Source: Clostridiaceae bacterium Marseille-Q4143 (GTDB lineage Bacteria; Bacillota; Clostridia; Lachnospirales; Lachnospiraceae). From it: 64,000 nucleotides of DNA. Below, piece by piece: positions 51,695 to 60,654 of this stretch (position 1 is its first letter; each line of letters starts with the position of its first letter). The position numbers and the translations under genes were made by a program. The notes under the pieces are model-generated. The model made no database searches. It had not been told where the DNA came from and saw only the letters and a list, made by a program, of their open reading frames with translations. The stretch spans positions 1,678,253-1,742,252 of the forward strand of contig CP073693.1 of the NCBI GenBank assembly GCA_018228645.1. The letters are read 5' to 3'.

Positions 51695-52681
51695 ATGAAA
51701 GAACGGAACGAATCTCTGGACTGTCTGAAAGGAATTGCCATTTTACTGGTCATGTTCGGACACGTACAGGTCCATAATCATATGACGGATCCCTATCTCT
51801 ATGATGTGATCAAATCCATCCAGATGCCATTATTTTTTCTGGTCAGTGGATATCTGGCAGGAAAAGGGACGAAAATACAGAGTGTAGAACAATTTAGCGT
51901 GCGCATGAAAAAGCGGGCATTGGCATATCTTCTTCCATTTTTTTCCTGGCTGGTGCTGCAGCATCTGACTTATGTGCCGCGGGCATTGAAGACGGTGTTG
52001 TTTCAGCTGGACTATGGTTTGTGGTTTTTAATGACACTGTTTTTATTTACACTGCTGGCTTATGCAGCACAACTGATTCAGAATCTGTGGGGCAGAGGCA
52101 AAGAAATGGTGTTCTGGGTGATCTGGTTCCTGGGATGCGGCGTGATTCTGGCAGCATATCTGGTAGGTGTGATGTTCTTAAGTCCGTCCATTCTGGTGAT
52201 CTATCTCCCCTATTACACCGTGGCATATTTTGTTGGAATGCATGAGGAGTTGGTGGAAAAGTATGTACCGGTGCGGCTGCAGCGGTGGACAGCCTGGATT
52301 GGTGGTATCGTATTTCTAATGATGGTCGTGAAACTGGATCTGGTGACGGTGATTGGCATTGTGATGCTTGGGGTACAGACCATTGCTTCCTTCCTTGGAT
52401 GTTTCTGGCTGATTCGGGCAGTTTTGGATTGGAAAGACTGCCGGGCAAAACAGAGACTTGCACAGCTGGGACTTTATACGCTGGAAATCTATGTTCTTCA
52501 TTACCAGTTTGCGAAAGTACTGAATCCGGAGGGGATTATTTATACTTTCTGGAGCGTAGAAGGACTGCTCTATGCAGGCGCAGCATTTGTAGTCATGAGT
52601 GCCATCACGGCAGCGCTTATCTACATCATTGACCATGCGGGGATTTTACGATTGTTTTTGTTTGGAAAATATAAGAGGTAA
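51695..52681 (+). CDS. Acyltransferase 3 family membrane protein
   Basis: A 328-residue protein with about ten helices: LDCLKGIAILLVMFGHVQVH (conserved His) and MPLFFLVSGYLAGKG, then LGLYTLEIYVLHYQF at the C terminus. It is a probable O-acetyltransferase of wall or teichoic-type polymers. It is the third such protein in the locus and is divergent from the glycerophosphotransferase gene, which suggests related regulation. GAGGT lies before the ATG. Confidence 0.9.
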   Translation: MKERNESLDCLKGIAILLVMFGHVQVHNHMTDPYLYDVIKSIQMPLFFLVSGYLAGKGTKIQSVEQFSVRMKKRALAYLLPFFSWLVLQHLTYVPRALKTVLFQLDYGLWFLMTLFLFTLLAYAAQLIQNLWGRGKEMVFWVIWFLGCGVILAAYLVGVMFLSPSILVIYLPYYTVAYFVGMHEELVEKYVPVRLQRWTAWIGGIVFLMMVVKLDLVTVIGIVMLGVQTIASFLGCFWLIRAVLDWKDCRAKQRLAQLGLYTLEIYVLHYQFAKVLNPEGIIYTFWSVEGLLYAGAAFVVMSAITAALIYIIDHAGILRLFLFGKYKR

Positions 52682-52769
52682 TTTTTTTGCGGAAGATCTG
52701 CAGAAAAATTACAAATAAATTGCGTTGCCAGTATTTCCAGCATATAATAAAAGCAGAGGAGGCGAAAAA

Positions 52770-53879
52770 ATGTTAAAAGAATTTAGAGTAAGAAATTTTA
52801 TGAATTTCAGGGATGAATTGGTTTTTTCTCTGCAAAGCGGGAAAAATTATGAATTCAATAATAATGTAATACAGAATGGGTTAGTAAAGACGGCTGCAGT
52901 TGTGGGGTATAATGCATCTGGAAAATCGAATCTTGGAAACGCAATTTTGGATATTACCAATCATATTACGGATAGCAGAAATACATCTGTAAGAAATGGT
53001 TTATATACCAATTTAGATACAAAAGATAAAGAAGCTCATTTTTCATATTTGTTTCAGTTTGATCAGCATAGTGTGAAATATGTATACGATAAAAGTGATG
53101 TGCAGACGATCAGGAGAGAACAGGTGTGGATTGATGGAAAAACCGTGTTAAAAAAAGATGGGGAAGATCTTTTAATTCATCTGTCGGGAGCAGAAAATGT
53201 AAATAGGGATAATATCAATTCCAATATGTCATTGGTACGGTATATTTATGCGAACACAACTTTAAATGCAGAAGACGATGATGCAAAAATATTTATAAAA
53301 TTTGTAGAATTTGTAAAAGGAATGCTCATATCAACATCGACCGATATTAGAAAGTATGCAGGATTTACTGATATTACAGGGAGTGTATTCAGCCTGATTT
53401 GTGAGCAGGAACATGGTGTGGAAGAATTAGAACAGTTTCTGAGACAACTGGGGATTTCATATCATCTGGTAGTTTTGGAAGATGAAGAAGGAAAAAATAT
53501 TTACTGTAAATTTGGCGAGCGTACAGTAAAATTATCACCTCTTTGCTCAAGCGGAACAAGATCGCTGGTGTTTTTCTTTTATTGGTATTTGTGCCGAAAG
53601 GATATTAAATTTATGTATCTGGATGAGTTTGACGCATTTTATCATACGGAACTTGCACAGAATATTTTAAAAATATTGATAGATATGGAAGAGGTACAGG
53701 TTATTGTTTCAACACATAATACAGATATCATAACAAATGAATTGTTAAGACCGGATTGTTACTATATCTTGAAAGATAATGAGATTACTCCTTTTTATAA
53801 ACGGACAAGAAAAGCATTGAGAGAAGCACATAATTTGCAGAAAATGTATAAAGCGGGGGCATTTAATGAGCTATTTTGA
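52770..53879 (+). CDS. AAA15/AAA_21-family ATPase, probable defence module subunit A
   Basis: A 369-residue ABC/SMC-like ATPase. It begins LKEFRVRNFMNFRDELVFSL; Walker A GYNASGKS at 46-53, Walker B MYLDEFDAF with Asp285-Glu286, and a switch His316 in STHNTD. Signature-like SSGTRSLVFFF precedes Walker B. Such ATPases (RloA, AriA of PARIS, OLD-like) drive small toxic partners. GAGGAGG lies before the ATG at 52770. The sequence is clearly more AT-rich than its neighbours and overlaps the next gene by 14 bp. Confidence 0.88.
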   Translation: MLKEFRVRNFMNFRDELVFSLQSGKNYEFNNNVIQNGLVKTAAVVGYNASGKSNLGNAILDITNHITDSRNTSVRNGLYTNLDTKDKEAHFSYLFQFDQHSVKYVYDKSDVQTIRREQVWIDGKTVLKKDGEDLLIHLSGAENVNRDNINSNMSLVRYIYANTTLNAEDDDAKIFIKFVEFVKGMLISTSTDIRKYAGFTDITGSVFSLICEQEHGVEELEQFLRQLGISYHLVVLEDEEGKNIYCKFGERTVKLSPLCSSGTRSLVFFFYWYLCRKDIKFMYLDEFDAFYHTELAQNILKILIDMEEVQVIVSTHNTDIITNELLRPDCYYILKDNEITPFYKRTRKALREAHNLQKMYKAGAFNELF

Positions 53880-54702
53880 TAAAAAGAAGATAGCGTTTAT
53901 TTATGAAGGAATTCAGGCGGAGGAAGATCTACTTAATAATATGAAACATGTATATTTATCAAGGTTTTATGAAGTAGAAACCTTCCATCTTCCTGCCGAT
54001 GGAAATATATACATGTTGTGGAAGCGATTGATTGATGACGAATTTGAAACAAATGTGATTGATCTTTTGAAAGAAATGAGTGAAGAGGCGAGGCAGAGAA
54101 TTGCAGCCGAAAATTTGAAAGCAAGTGATTTTTCAGAAATATATCTGTTTTTTGATTATGATGGACATGCTGCACAATTCAGCGAGGAGACGTTAGAAGA
54201 AGCCAACGAACTGTGTATCAGGCTTGGCATGCCGGAAGTAAAAAATAAAAGAGATCTTTTGGAGCGAATGCTGCTTGTTTTTCAAAACGAGACGGAATAT
54301 GGGAAATTATATATATCGTATCCGATGATTGAGTCTTTGAAAGAGATAAGCAAGGATAAAGAAGAATATAAACGATTATTTATTACTCTGGAAAGTATGC
54401 CGAGATATAAACACTTGTTTTTTGAAAAATCTGATTATGAAAAATTTTCGAGTCTAACAGAAGAAATGTGGGGTGCAGCCTGTCGGGCAAGTGTAAAACA
54501 GGCAGGATTAATTGTAAGAAAAAAGACAAAATGTACATATAAAGAATTTATAGAAGAGTTAAATCAGCTAAACATCTATCATGCACAGAAAGAAATGTAC
54601 ATAAATGCACCGGAAGAACGAATACTGGCAATACTTAATTCAGTTCCGCTGTTTTTATTGGAATATTTTGAAGAGCGTTTTTGGAGTGGAGTTATAAAAT
54701 AA
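53866..54702 (+). CDS. TOPRIM/DUF4435-like partner protein, probable defence module subunit B
   Basis: A 278-residue protein with three short acidic motifs in TOPRIM order: IAFIYEG with Glu14 and a second Glu19, IYLFFDYDGH with Asp97 and Asp99, and YPMIESLKE (152-160). This resembles AriB/RloB-type partners of AAA15 ATPases, in which the acidic cluster binds metal for nuclease activity. It starts within the ATPase gene and is equally AT-rich, indicating joint transfer. Identification as TOPRIM is from motif order only; a fold prediction would be decisive. Confidence 0.68.
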   Translation: MSYFDKKKIAFIYEGIQAEEDLLNNMKHVYLSRFYEVETFHLPADGNIYMLWKRLIDDEFETNVIDLLKEMSEEARQRIAAENLKASDFSEIYLFFDYDGHAAQFSEETLEEANELCIRLGMPEVKNKRDLLERMLLVFQNETEYGKLYISYPMIESLKEISKDKEEYKRLFITLESMPRYKHLFFEKSDYEKFSSLTEEMWGAACRASVKQAGLIVRKKTKCTYKEFIEELNQLNIYHAQKEMYINAPEERILAILNSVPLFLLEYFEERFWSGVIK

Positions 54703-54722
54703 CCAAATCAGGGGGTACACAC

Positions 54723-56198
54723 ATGCTGAGAGAATGGAAAGCTACAGAGAAACCAGAGGAAGAGGAGCTGAAAAAACGTCTTATTGCAGCGAGGGATAAG
54801 CTGGCACGGCAGCAGATGTTCATTAAAGAAAAGAAGGTTCCGGTACTGGTACTTATGGAGGGTTGGGGAACGGCTGGAAAGGGAAGCTGCATCGGAGAGA
54901 TTATCCAAAACATTGATCCGCGGTTCTTTAAAGTGGAATCTATGGAGAAGAAAACTGAGGAAGAGGAGCGGCGGCCGTTTCTGTACCGGCATTTTGCAAA
55001 GATTCCGGAAGCGGGAAAATTTGTATTTCTGGATTCTGGCTGGATGGGTGAAACGGTAGGCGATTACCTGCGCGGCGAACTGAAGGAATCAGAATATACG
55101 AAACGGATCGAGAGCATTCGCCGGTTTGAGCGTCAGCTGACGGATAATGGATATCTGGTTATGAAATTTTTCCTGCATATTTCAGAAAAAGAGCAGAAGA
55201 AACGGATCAAACATCTGGCAGAGGAAAAAGACACCATGTGGCGTGTTAATAGAAATGACATGTGGCAGAATCACCATTATGAAAAATGTGTGGATGCATT
55301 TTCTTCCTATATGAAAGATACCAGTATGCCGTCGGCACCCTGGTACATCATTGATGCCAAATCAAAGAAATGGACGGAACTGCAGGTGTTGGAGACACTG
55401 ACCCAGGGAATTGACATTGCATTTAATAACCGGGATATGGCGGTGCCGCTTCTGCAAAATGTTTTTCCATTGGAAAAGATGCCGCTGCTCTCCGAGATCC
55501 CGCTGGACAAAGAGCTGGCAGATGAAGAATATCAGGAAGAATTAAAGCAGCTGCAGACCCGTCTTGGAGAGCTTCACAATCGTCTGTATCGGAAGAAAGT
55601 GCCGGTAATCATTGCCTATGAAGGCTGGGATGCAGCAGGAAAAGGTGGTAATATTAAACGAATTACAGGAGCGCTGGATCCGAGAGGCTACGAAGTACAT
55701 CCCATTGCCAGCCCGGAGCCTCATGAGAAGGCAAGGCATTATCTGTGGCGGTTCTGGACAAGACTTCCCAAGACCGGGCATATAGCCATCTTTGACCGGA
55801 CCTGGTATGGCAGAGTCATGGTGGAGCGTCTGGAAGGCTTCTGCAGTGAAAATGACTGGAAACGTGCTTACAATGAGATCAATGAATTTGAAAAGGAACT
55901 CTATGACTGGGGTGCCGTGATTATCAAGTTCTGGGTACAGATTGACAAAGTGACCCAGCTGCGCCGTTTTACAGACCGACAGAATACGCCGGAAAAACAG
56001 TGGAAAATTACCGATGAGGACTGGCGTAACCGTGAAAAATGGGATCAGTATGAGGATGCGGTCAACGAAATGATTGCAAAGACCAGTACCACTTATGCAC
56101 CATGGCATGTGCTGGAGTCCGTAGATAAGAAATATGCCCGGATCAAGGCACTGAAAATCGTGATTGAGGAACTGGAAAAGGTGCTGGATACGCATTGA
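54723..56198 (+). CDS. Tandem-domain polyphosphate kinase 2 (polyP:AMP phosphotransferase type)
   Basis: A 491-residue protein with two PPK2 domains. Domain 1 has Walker A EGWGTAGKGS at 46 but a degenerate lid (DSGWMGET). Domain 2 has EGWDAAGKGG at 300 and the full DRTWYGRV lid, so only the C-terminal half appears catalytic, as in characterised two-domain PAP enzymes. These use polyphosphate to phosphorylate AMP to ADP. ATG at 54723 has CAGGGGGT upstream; the longer frame overlaps the preceding gene. Confidence 0.92.
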   Translation: MLREWKATEKPEEEELKKRLIAARDKLARQQMFIKEKKVPVLVLMEGWGTAGKGSCIGEIIQNIDPRFFKVESMEKKTEEEERRPFLYRHFAKIPEAGKFVFLDSGWMGETVGDYLRGELKESEYTKRIESIRRFERQLTDNGYLVMKFFLHISEKEQKKRIKHLAEEKDTMWRVNRNDMWQNHHYEKCVDAFSSYMKDTSMPSAPWYIIDAKSKKWTELQVLETLTQGIDIAFNNRDMAVPLLQNVFPLEKMPLLSEIPLDKELADEEYQEELKQLQTRLGELHNRLYRKKVPVIIAYEGWDAAGKGGNIKRITGALDPRGYEVHPIASPEPHEKARHYLWRFWTRLPKTGHIAIFDRTWYGRVMVERLEGFCSENDWKRAYNEINEFEKELYDWGAVIIKFWVQIDKVTQLRRFTDRQNTPEKQWKITDEDWRNREKWDQYEDAVNEMIAKTSTTYAPWHVLESVDKKYARIKALKIVIEELEKVLDTH

Positions 56199-56223
56199 AA
56201 TCACGGAACAGTTATGCTACACT
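56195..56223 (+). promoter_or_regulatory. pyr operon promoter
   Basis: TTGAAA (56195-56200) and TACACT (56218-56223), spacer 17 nt; the -35 overlaps the stop codon of the preceding gene. No PyrR-type attenuator hairpin is visible in the 40-nt leader. Confidence 0.7.
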
Positions 56224-56265
56224 AGAACGCAGTAGAAATTTTTAAGACCAAAGAAGGAGATTTCC

Positions 56266-57195
56266 ATGATTAACAAACTGATCAACAAGATTCAGAAAAC
56301 AAAGGCACCTATCGTGGTAGGACTTGACCCGATGCTTTCTTATGTACCGGAGCATATTCAGAAAAAAGCGTTTGACGAGTTTGGAGAAACTCTGGAGGGA
56401 GCGGCAGAAGCAATCTGGCAGTTCAATAAAGAGATCGTAGACAAAACCTATGACCTGATTCCGGCAGTCAAACCGCAGATTGCCATGTACGAGCAGTTTG
56501 GCATCGAGGGCCTGAAAGCATATAAGAAAACTGTAGACTACTGTAAATCCAAAGATCTGGTAGTAATCGGTGATATTAAACGTGGTGACATCGGTTCCAC
56601 TTCTGCAGCTTATGCAACCGGCCATCTTGGAAAGGTGCAGGTAGGAAGCAAAACCTATGCAGGCTTTGACGAGGATTTTGCCACGGTTAATCCATATCTG
56701 GGATCTGACGGTGTGAAACCGTTCATTGATGTCTGCAAACAGGAGAAGAAAGGTCTCTTCATCCTTGTAAAGACTTCCAACCCATCCAGCGGTGAGTTTC
56801 AGGATCAGCTGATCAATGGAAAACCGCTGTATGAGATGGTAGGTGAGAAGGTTGCTCAGTGGGGCGAAGACCACATGGGTGACAGTTACAGCTATATCGG
56901 AGCTGTAGTAGGTGCCACCTATCCGGAACAGGGCGAGATTCTTCGTAAAGTAATGCCGAAGTCCTTCATTCTGGTACCTGGGTACGGTGCGCAGGGCGGA
57001 AAAGGAAAAGACCTGGTTCATTTCTTCAATGAAGATGGTCTGGGTGCAATTGTCAATTCTTCCAGAGGTATCATTGCCGCTTACAAACAGGAAGCATATG
57101 CAAAATTCGGAGCAGAGAATTTTGGAGATGCATCCCGTGCGGCCGTAGAGGCTATGATTGCAGATATTCAGGGAGCTTTGGACGCAGCACTTTAA
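56266..57195 (+). CDS. pyrF: Orotidine-5'-phosphate decarboxylase, type 2
   Basis: A 309-residue OMP decarboxylase of the longer type: VVGLDPMLSYVPEH near the start, VKPQIAMYEQFG, and the catalytic DIKRGDIGST with the Lys-Asp pair. It converts OMP to UMP. AAGGAG lies before the ATG. First gene of pyrF-pyrK-pyrD-pyrE, spaced or overlapping by a few bases. Confidence 0.96.
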   Translation: MINKLINKIQKTKAPIVVGLDPMLSYVPEHIQKKAFDEFGETLEGAAEAIWQFNKEIVDKTYDLIPAVKPQIAMYEQFGIEGLKAYKKTVDYCKSKDLVVIGDIKRGDIGSTSAAYATGHLGKVQVGSKTYAGFDEDFATVNPYLGSDGVKPFIDVCKQEKKGLFILVKTSNPSSGEFQDQLINGKPLYEMVGEKVAQWGEDHMGDSYSYIGAVVGATYPEQGEILRKVMPKSFILVPGYGAQGGKGKDLVHFFNEDGLGAIVNSSRGIIAAYKQEAYAKFGAENFGDASRAAVEAMIADIQGALDAAL

Positions 57196-57264
57196 TAGAT
57201 GATAATACGGGCGGAATGCGTAGGACGTGTTCCGCCTGCGTCGAAGAATGGAGAAAATAAAGAC

Positions 57265-58038
57265 ATGAAGAACAGAGAATTTGCCACCGTTCTGGAGCAG
57301 AAAGAGATTGCTTCCGGAATTTTCAGCCTGTGGCTTCAGACCGAGCAGATTGCAAAAGACGCAGTTCCGGGACAGTTTGTATCTGTATACTGCAGTGACG
57401 GAAGTCATATGCTGCCGCGTCCTATCAGTATCTGCGAAATCAATGCAGAGGAAGGAAAACTTCGTCTTGTATATCGGGTAGTCGGAGAAGGAACTGCAGA
57501 ATTTTCCGGACGGAAAGCCGGAGATAAACTGGAGATCTTAGGACCTCTGGGAAATGGATTCCCGTTAAAAGGAAAGAAGCCGCTTCTGATGGGCGGAGGT
57601 ATCGGCGTGCCGCCGATGGTACAGCTGGGAGCTGCATTGAAGACACAGGGCTGTACGGGAGTGCAGACAGTAGCCGGATACCGGGATGAACTGTTCCTGA
57701 CAGAAGAACTGTCCGCATCCGGAGACTTCTATATTGCAACGGAAGATGGAAGTACAGGAACGAAGGGAAATGTCATGGATGCTGTCCGTGAGCATGGAAT
57801 TGAAGCAGATGTCATCTATGCCTGCGGTCCGAAACCGATGCTCCGTGCCATCAAGGCTTATGCGGAGGAAAAAGGCATCGAGTGTTACATTTCCATGGAA
57901 GAGCGCATGGCCTGCGGCATCGGAGCCTGTCTTGCCTGTGTCTGCCAGTCAAAAGAGGTGGACGGACATTCCCATGTGCACAATAAGAGAGTCTGCAAAG
58001 ATGGACCGGTATTTTTAAGTACGGAGGTGGAACTGTAA
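57265..58038 (+). CDS. pyrK: Dihydroorotate dehydrogenase electron-transfer subunit
   Basis: A 257-residue flavoprotein. FAD-binding region with RPISICEI near residue 55, NAD-binding GGGIGVPPM near 112, and a C-terminal [2Fe-2S] site, CGIGACLACVC plus a later Cys in KRVCKDGPVF. It passes electrons from PyrD to NAD+. ATG at 57265 has GGAGAA upstream; the longer frame from 57199 lies in the intergenic gap. Overlaps pyrD by one base (TAATG). Confidence 0.95.
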   Translation: MKNREFATVLEQKEIASGIFSLWLQTEQIAKDAVPGQFVSVYCSDGSHMLPRPISICEINAEEGKLRLVYRVVGEGTAEFSGRKAGDKLEILGPLGNGFPLKGKKPLLMGGGIGVPPMVQLGAALKTQGCTGVQTVAGYRDELFLTEELSASGDFYIATEDGSTGTKGNVMDAVREHGIEADVIYACGPKPMLRAIKAYAEEKGIECYISMEERMACGIGACLACVCQSKEVDGHSHVHNKRVCKDGPVFLSTEVEL

Positions 58039-58940
58039 TGAATACAAAAGTAACCATCGCAGGTGTGGAGCTTAAAAATCCAGTCATGACTGCATCCGGA
58101 ACCTTTGGATCTGGTGCTGAGTACAGTGAATTTTATGACCTGGGGGCATTGGGTGCCGTAGTGACCAAGGGCGTGGCAAATGTGCCGTGGCCGGGCAATC
58201 CGACACCTCGAATCGCAGAGACCAGAAGCGGCATGCTCAATGCCATTGGTCTGCAGAACCCGGGGATTGATGTATTTGTAAAAAGAGATATCCCGTTCCT
58301 GAAGCAGTACGATACAAAGATTATTGTCAATGTCTGCGGAAAGAGTGAAGAAGATTACTGTGAGGTGGTAGAACGTCTGGCGGAGGAGCCGGTGGATCTG
58401 TTGGAGATCAATGTTTCCTGCCCCAATGTAAAGGAAGGCGGCATTGCCTTCGGGCAGGATCCGAAAGCACTGCAGCATATTACTGAGCAGGTAAAAAAAC
58501 GGGCAAAGCAGCCGGTCATCATGAAATTAAGTCCCAATGTGACGGACATTACCGTCATGGCAAAGGCTGCAGAGGCAGGAGGAGCAGATGCCCTGTCCAT
58601 GATCAACACTCTGACCGGTATGAAGATTGATATCAACAGAAGAACCTTTGCTCTGGCAAATAGGACCGGCGGTATGTCTGGTCCGGCTGTGAAACCGGTG
58701 GCAGTCCGGATGGTTTATCAGGCAGCTAATGCAGTGAAGATTCCGATCATCGGTATGGGCGGTATCACGAACGCAGATGATGCACTGGAATTTATCCTGG
58801 CAGGAGCAACCGCGGTTTCTGTGGGGACTGCTAATTTTGCCAATCCCTATGCCGCAAAAGAAGTGGCAGAAGGCATTGAAGCTTATATGAAAAAATATCA
58901 GGTAGAAGATATCAAAGATCTGGTCGGCGCAGTGCGCTAA
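58038..58940 (+). CDS. pyrD: Dihydroorotate dehydrogenase, class 1B catalytic subunit
   Basis: A 300-residue FMN enzyme: NPVMTASGTFGSGAEY, GLQNPGIDVF, NVSCPNVKEGG (catalytic Cys in SCPN), IMKLSPNVTD and GMGGITNADDALEF. It oxidises dihydroorotate to orotate and works with PyrK and NAD+. Translationally coupled to pyrK. Confidence 0.96.
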   Translation: MNTKVTIAGVELKNPVMTASGTFGSGAEYSEFYDLGALGAVVTKGVANVPWPGNPTPRIAETRSGMLNAIGLQNPGIDVFVKRDIPFLKQYDTKIIVNVCGKSEEDYCEVVERLAEEPVDLLEINVSCPNVKEGGIAFGQDPKALQHITEQVKKRAKQPVIMKLSPNVTDITVMAKAAEAGGADALSMINTLTGMKIDINRRTFALANRTGGMSGPAVKPVAVRMVYQAANAVKIPIIGMGGITNADDALEFILAGATAVSVGTANFANPYAAKEVAEGIEAYMKKYQVEDIKDLVGAVR

Positions 58941-58972
58941 AGGACACGGACATAACACAGGAGGATGAAAGG

Positions 58973-59653
58973 ATGGAACAGTATAAACAGGAATTTATAG
59001 AATTTATGGTAGATTGTGACGTGCTGAAATTCGGCGAGTTCACATTAAAGAGCGGAAGAAAATCCCCGTTTTTCATGAATGCAGGTGCATATGTAACGGG
59101 TTCCCAGTTAAAGAAGCTGGGTGAGTATTATGCAAAAGCCATTCATGATAAATATGGTGATGATTTTGATGTGCTTTTCGGACCGGCATACAAGGGCATT
59201 CCGCTGAGTGTAGTCACTGCGATTGCATACAGTGAACTGTTTGGCAAAGAGATTCGTTACTGTTCCGATCGGAAAGAGGAGAAGGATCATGGCGCTGACA
59301 AGGGAAGTTTTCTGGGAAGCAAACTAAAAGACGGTGACCGCGTTGTCATGATCGAGGATGTTACCACTTCCGGAAAATCCATGGAGGAGACCGTGCCAAA
59401 GGTAAAAGGAGCAGCCGATGTAGAAATCGTGGGACTCATGGTATCCCTGGACCGTATGGAAGTTGGAAAGGGCGGCGTAAAATGTGCCCTTGATGAGGTA
59501 AAAGATCTCTACGGATTCCCAACCAATGCTATCGTAACCATGGCAGATGTGGTAGAATATCTGTATAACCGTCCGTACAAGGGCAAAGTCATCATCGACG
59601 ACACATTAAAAGCTGCCATCGATGCATACTATGAACAGTATGGAGCAAAATAA
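58973..59653 (+). CDS. pyrE: Orotate phosphoribosyltransferase
   Basis: A 226-residue PRTase: FGEFTLKSGRKSPFFMNAG, FGPAYKGIPLS, a long flexible-loop region (RKEEKDHGADKGSF) and the PRPP motif VVMIEDVTTSGKSMEE. It converts orotate and PRPP to OMP. AGGAGG lies before the ATG, 32 bp after pyrD. Confidence 0.96.
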   Translation: MEQYKQEFIEFMVDCDVLKFGEFTLKSGRKSPFFMNAGAYVTGSQLKKLGEYYAKAIHDKYGDDFDVLFGPAYKGIPLSVVTAIAYSELFGKEIRYCSDRKEEKDHGADKGSFLGSKLKDGDRVVMIEDVTTSGKSMEETVPKVKGAADVEIVGLMVSLDRMEVGKGGVKCALDEVKDLYGFPTNAIVTMADVVEYLYNRPYKGKVIIDDTLKAAIDAYYEQYGAK

Positions 59654-59669
59654 GGGAGGTAACTTCTGC

Positions 59670-59825
59670 ATGAACAATGAGAAAACCTATAAATTAATGG
59701 GACGTGTAGGCGGCGGTACGCTGGCGCTCGGCATTATTGTGCTGGTAACAGGTGTGGTCACCGGAATTCTGATGATTGTAAATGGTGCACGTCTTTTAAA
59801 AGGAAAATCTGATTTGATGTTTTAG
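59670..59825 (+). CDS. Small single-helix membrane protein, 51 aa
   Basis: One hydrophobic helix of about 25 residues (TLALGIIVLVTGVVTGILMIV) with a short polar N terminus and basic C terminus (ARLLKGKSDLMF). GGGAGG lies 10 nt upstream of the ATG at 59670, starting on the base after the pyrE stop, so it is probably co-transcribed with the pyr genes. A hairpin follows. Function unknown. Confidence 0.78.
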   Translation: MNNEKTYKLMGRVGGGTLALGIIVLVTGVVTGILMIVNGARLLKGKSDLMF

Positions 59826-59828
59826 GCT

Positions 59829-59853
59829 GGGAGGGGCATGATGCGCCCCTCCC
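59829..59853 (+). terminator. Hairpin after the pyr operon
   Basis: GGGAGGGGC pairs with GCCCCTCCC over a 7-nt loop, followed only by TTT. A weak or partial terminator. Confidence 0.5.
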
Positions 59854-59878
59854 TTTGACGCCTTGTAAAGGAGATTTG

Positions 59879-60346
59879 GTGAAAGAAAAAACGGAGAAAA
59901 AAATCCGGTTCTGGTGCAGAATTTTTCTCGGTGTCTATCTGGTTTTACTGGTCTATTTTCTCATTTTTTCAGAAGAATGGGGGCGGACATTTCTGGAAGG
60001 AGAATATCGGTACAATCTGATCCCGCTTCAGGAAATCGGCCGATATCTTCGCTATCGGGAACAGATCGGTATTGGATATGTATGTTTGAATCTGGGTGGA
60101 AACGTCATTGGGTTTATTCCCTTTGGCGCATTACTGCCGTCGATCAGTCGGAGGCCGTCCGGATTTTTCAGAACGATGTTTATCGGATTTGAACTAAGTC
60201 TGATGGTGGAATTATCACAGCTGGTATTGAAAGTGGGAAGCTGTGATGTGGACGATGTCCTGTTAAATACATTGGGATGCTGTCTGGGATACGGATTGTA
60301 CCGTCTGCTAAAATGGCATCGGAGGGTAGAGAAACATGTGGAATAA
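59879..60346 (+). CDS. VanZ-family membrane protein
   Basis: A 155-residue protein with four helices; YNLIPLQEIGRYL, NLGGNVIGFIPFGALLP and DVDDVLLNTLGCCLGY match VanZ, whose members give low-level teicoplanin resistance or act elsewhere in the envelope. The GTG start at 59879 follows AAAGGAG. Overlaps the next gene by 11 bp. Confidence 0.9.
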   Translation: MKEKTEKKIRFWCRIFLGVYLVLLVYFLIFSEEWGRTFLEGEYRYNLIPLQEIGRYLRYREQIGIGYVCLNLGGNVIGFIPFGALLPSISRRPSGFFRTMFIGFELSLMVELSQLVLKVGSCDVDDVLLNTLGCCLGYGLYRLLKWHRRVEKHVE

Positions 60347-60650
60347 GAAAAAAATCCGGTTCACGGATAAAAAGCATTCCCGTCAGGGAATCATATCCAG
60401 TGGACTAGGTGGGGCTGCGCTGCTGCTCTTTGCGGCATCTGTTGCGGCAGCTTATATACGAAGCGGCCAGGCAGGAAGAATCATTGCAGTGACCGGATTT
60501 CTGGCCATGCTGTGTGCCTGTGCCGGATTATATTATGGAATTATGGGATACCGGGAGGAAGGAACCTACCGGTTATTTCTGCGGCTTGGCTGCGGGTTGA
60601 ATTTTCTGCTACTGGCAGGTTTTGTATCAATTTATATACTCGGATGGTGA
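60336..60650 (+). CDS. DUF6142-like small membrane protein
   Basis: A 104-residue protein with three hydrophobic helices (about 22-42, 47-68, 80-102) and a basic N terminus (MWNKKKIRFTDKKHSRQG). It resembles the Lachnospiraceae DUF6142 family, usually encoded beside the M29-type aminopeptidase as here. GGAGG lies before the ATG. Function unknown; family assignment from memory. Confidence 0.7.
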   Translation: MWNKKKIRFTDKKHSRQGIISSGLGGAALLLFAASVAAAYIRSGQAGRIIAVTGFLAMLCACAGLYYGIMGYREEGTYRLFLRLGCGLNFLLLAGFVSIYILGW

Positions 60651-60654
60651 GAAG

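Noticed and set aside
56224..56265. PyrR attenuator ahead of the pyr operon
   Set aside because: The leader is about 40 nt long and contains no anti-terminator/terminator pair.
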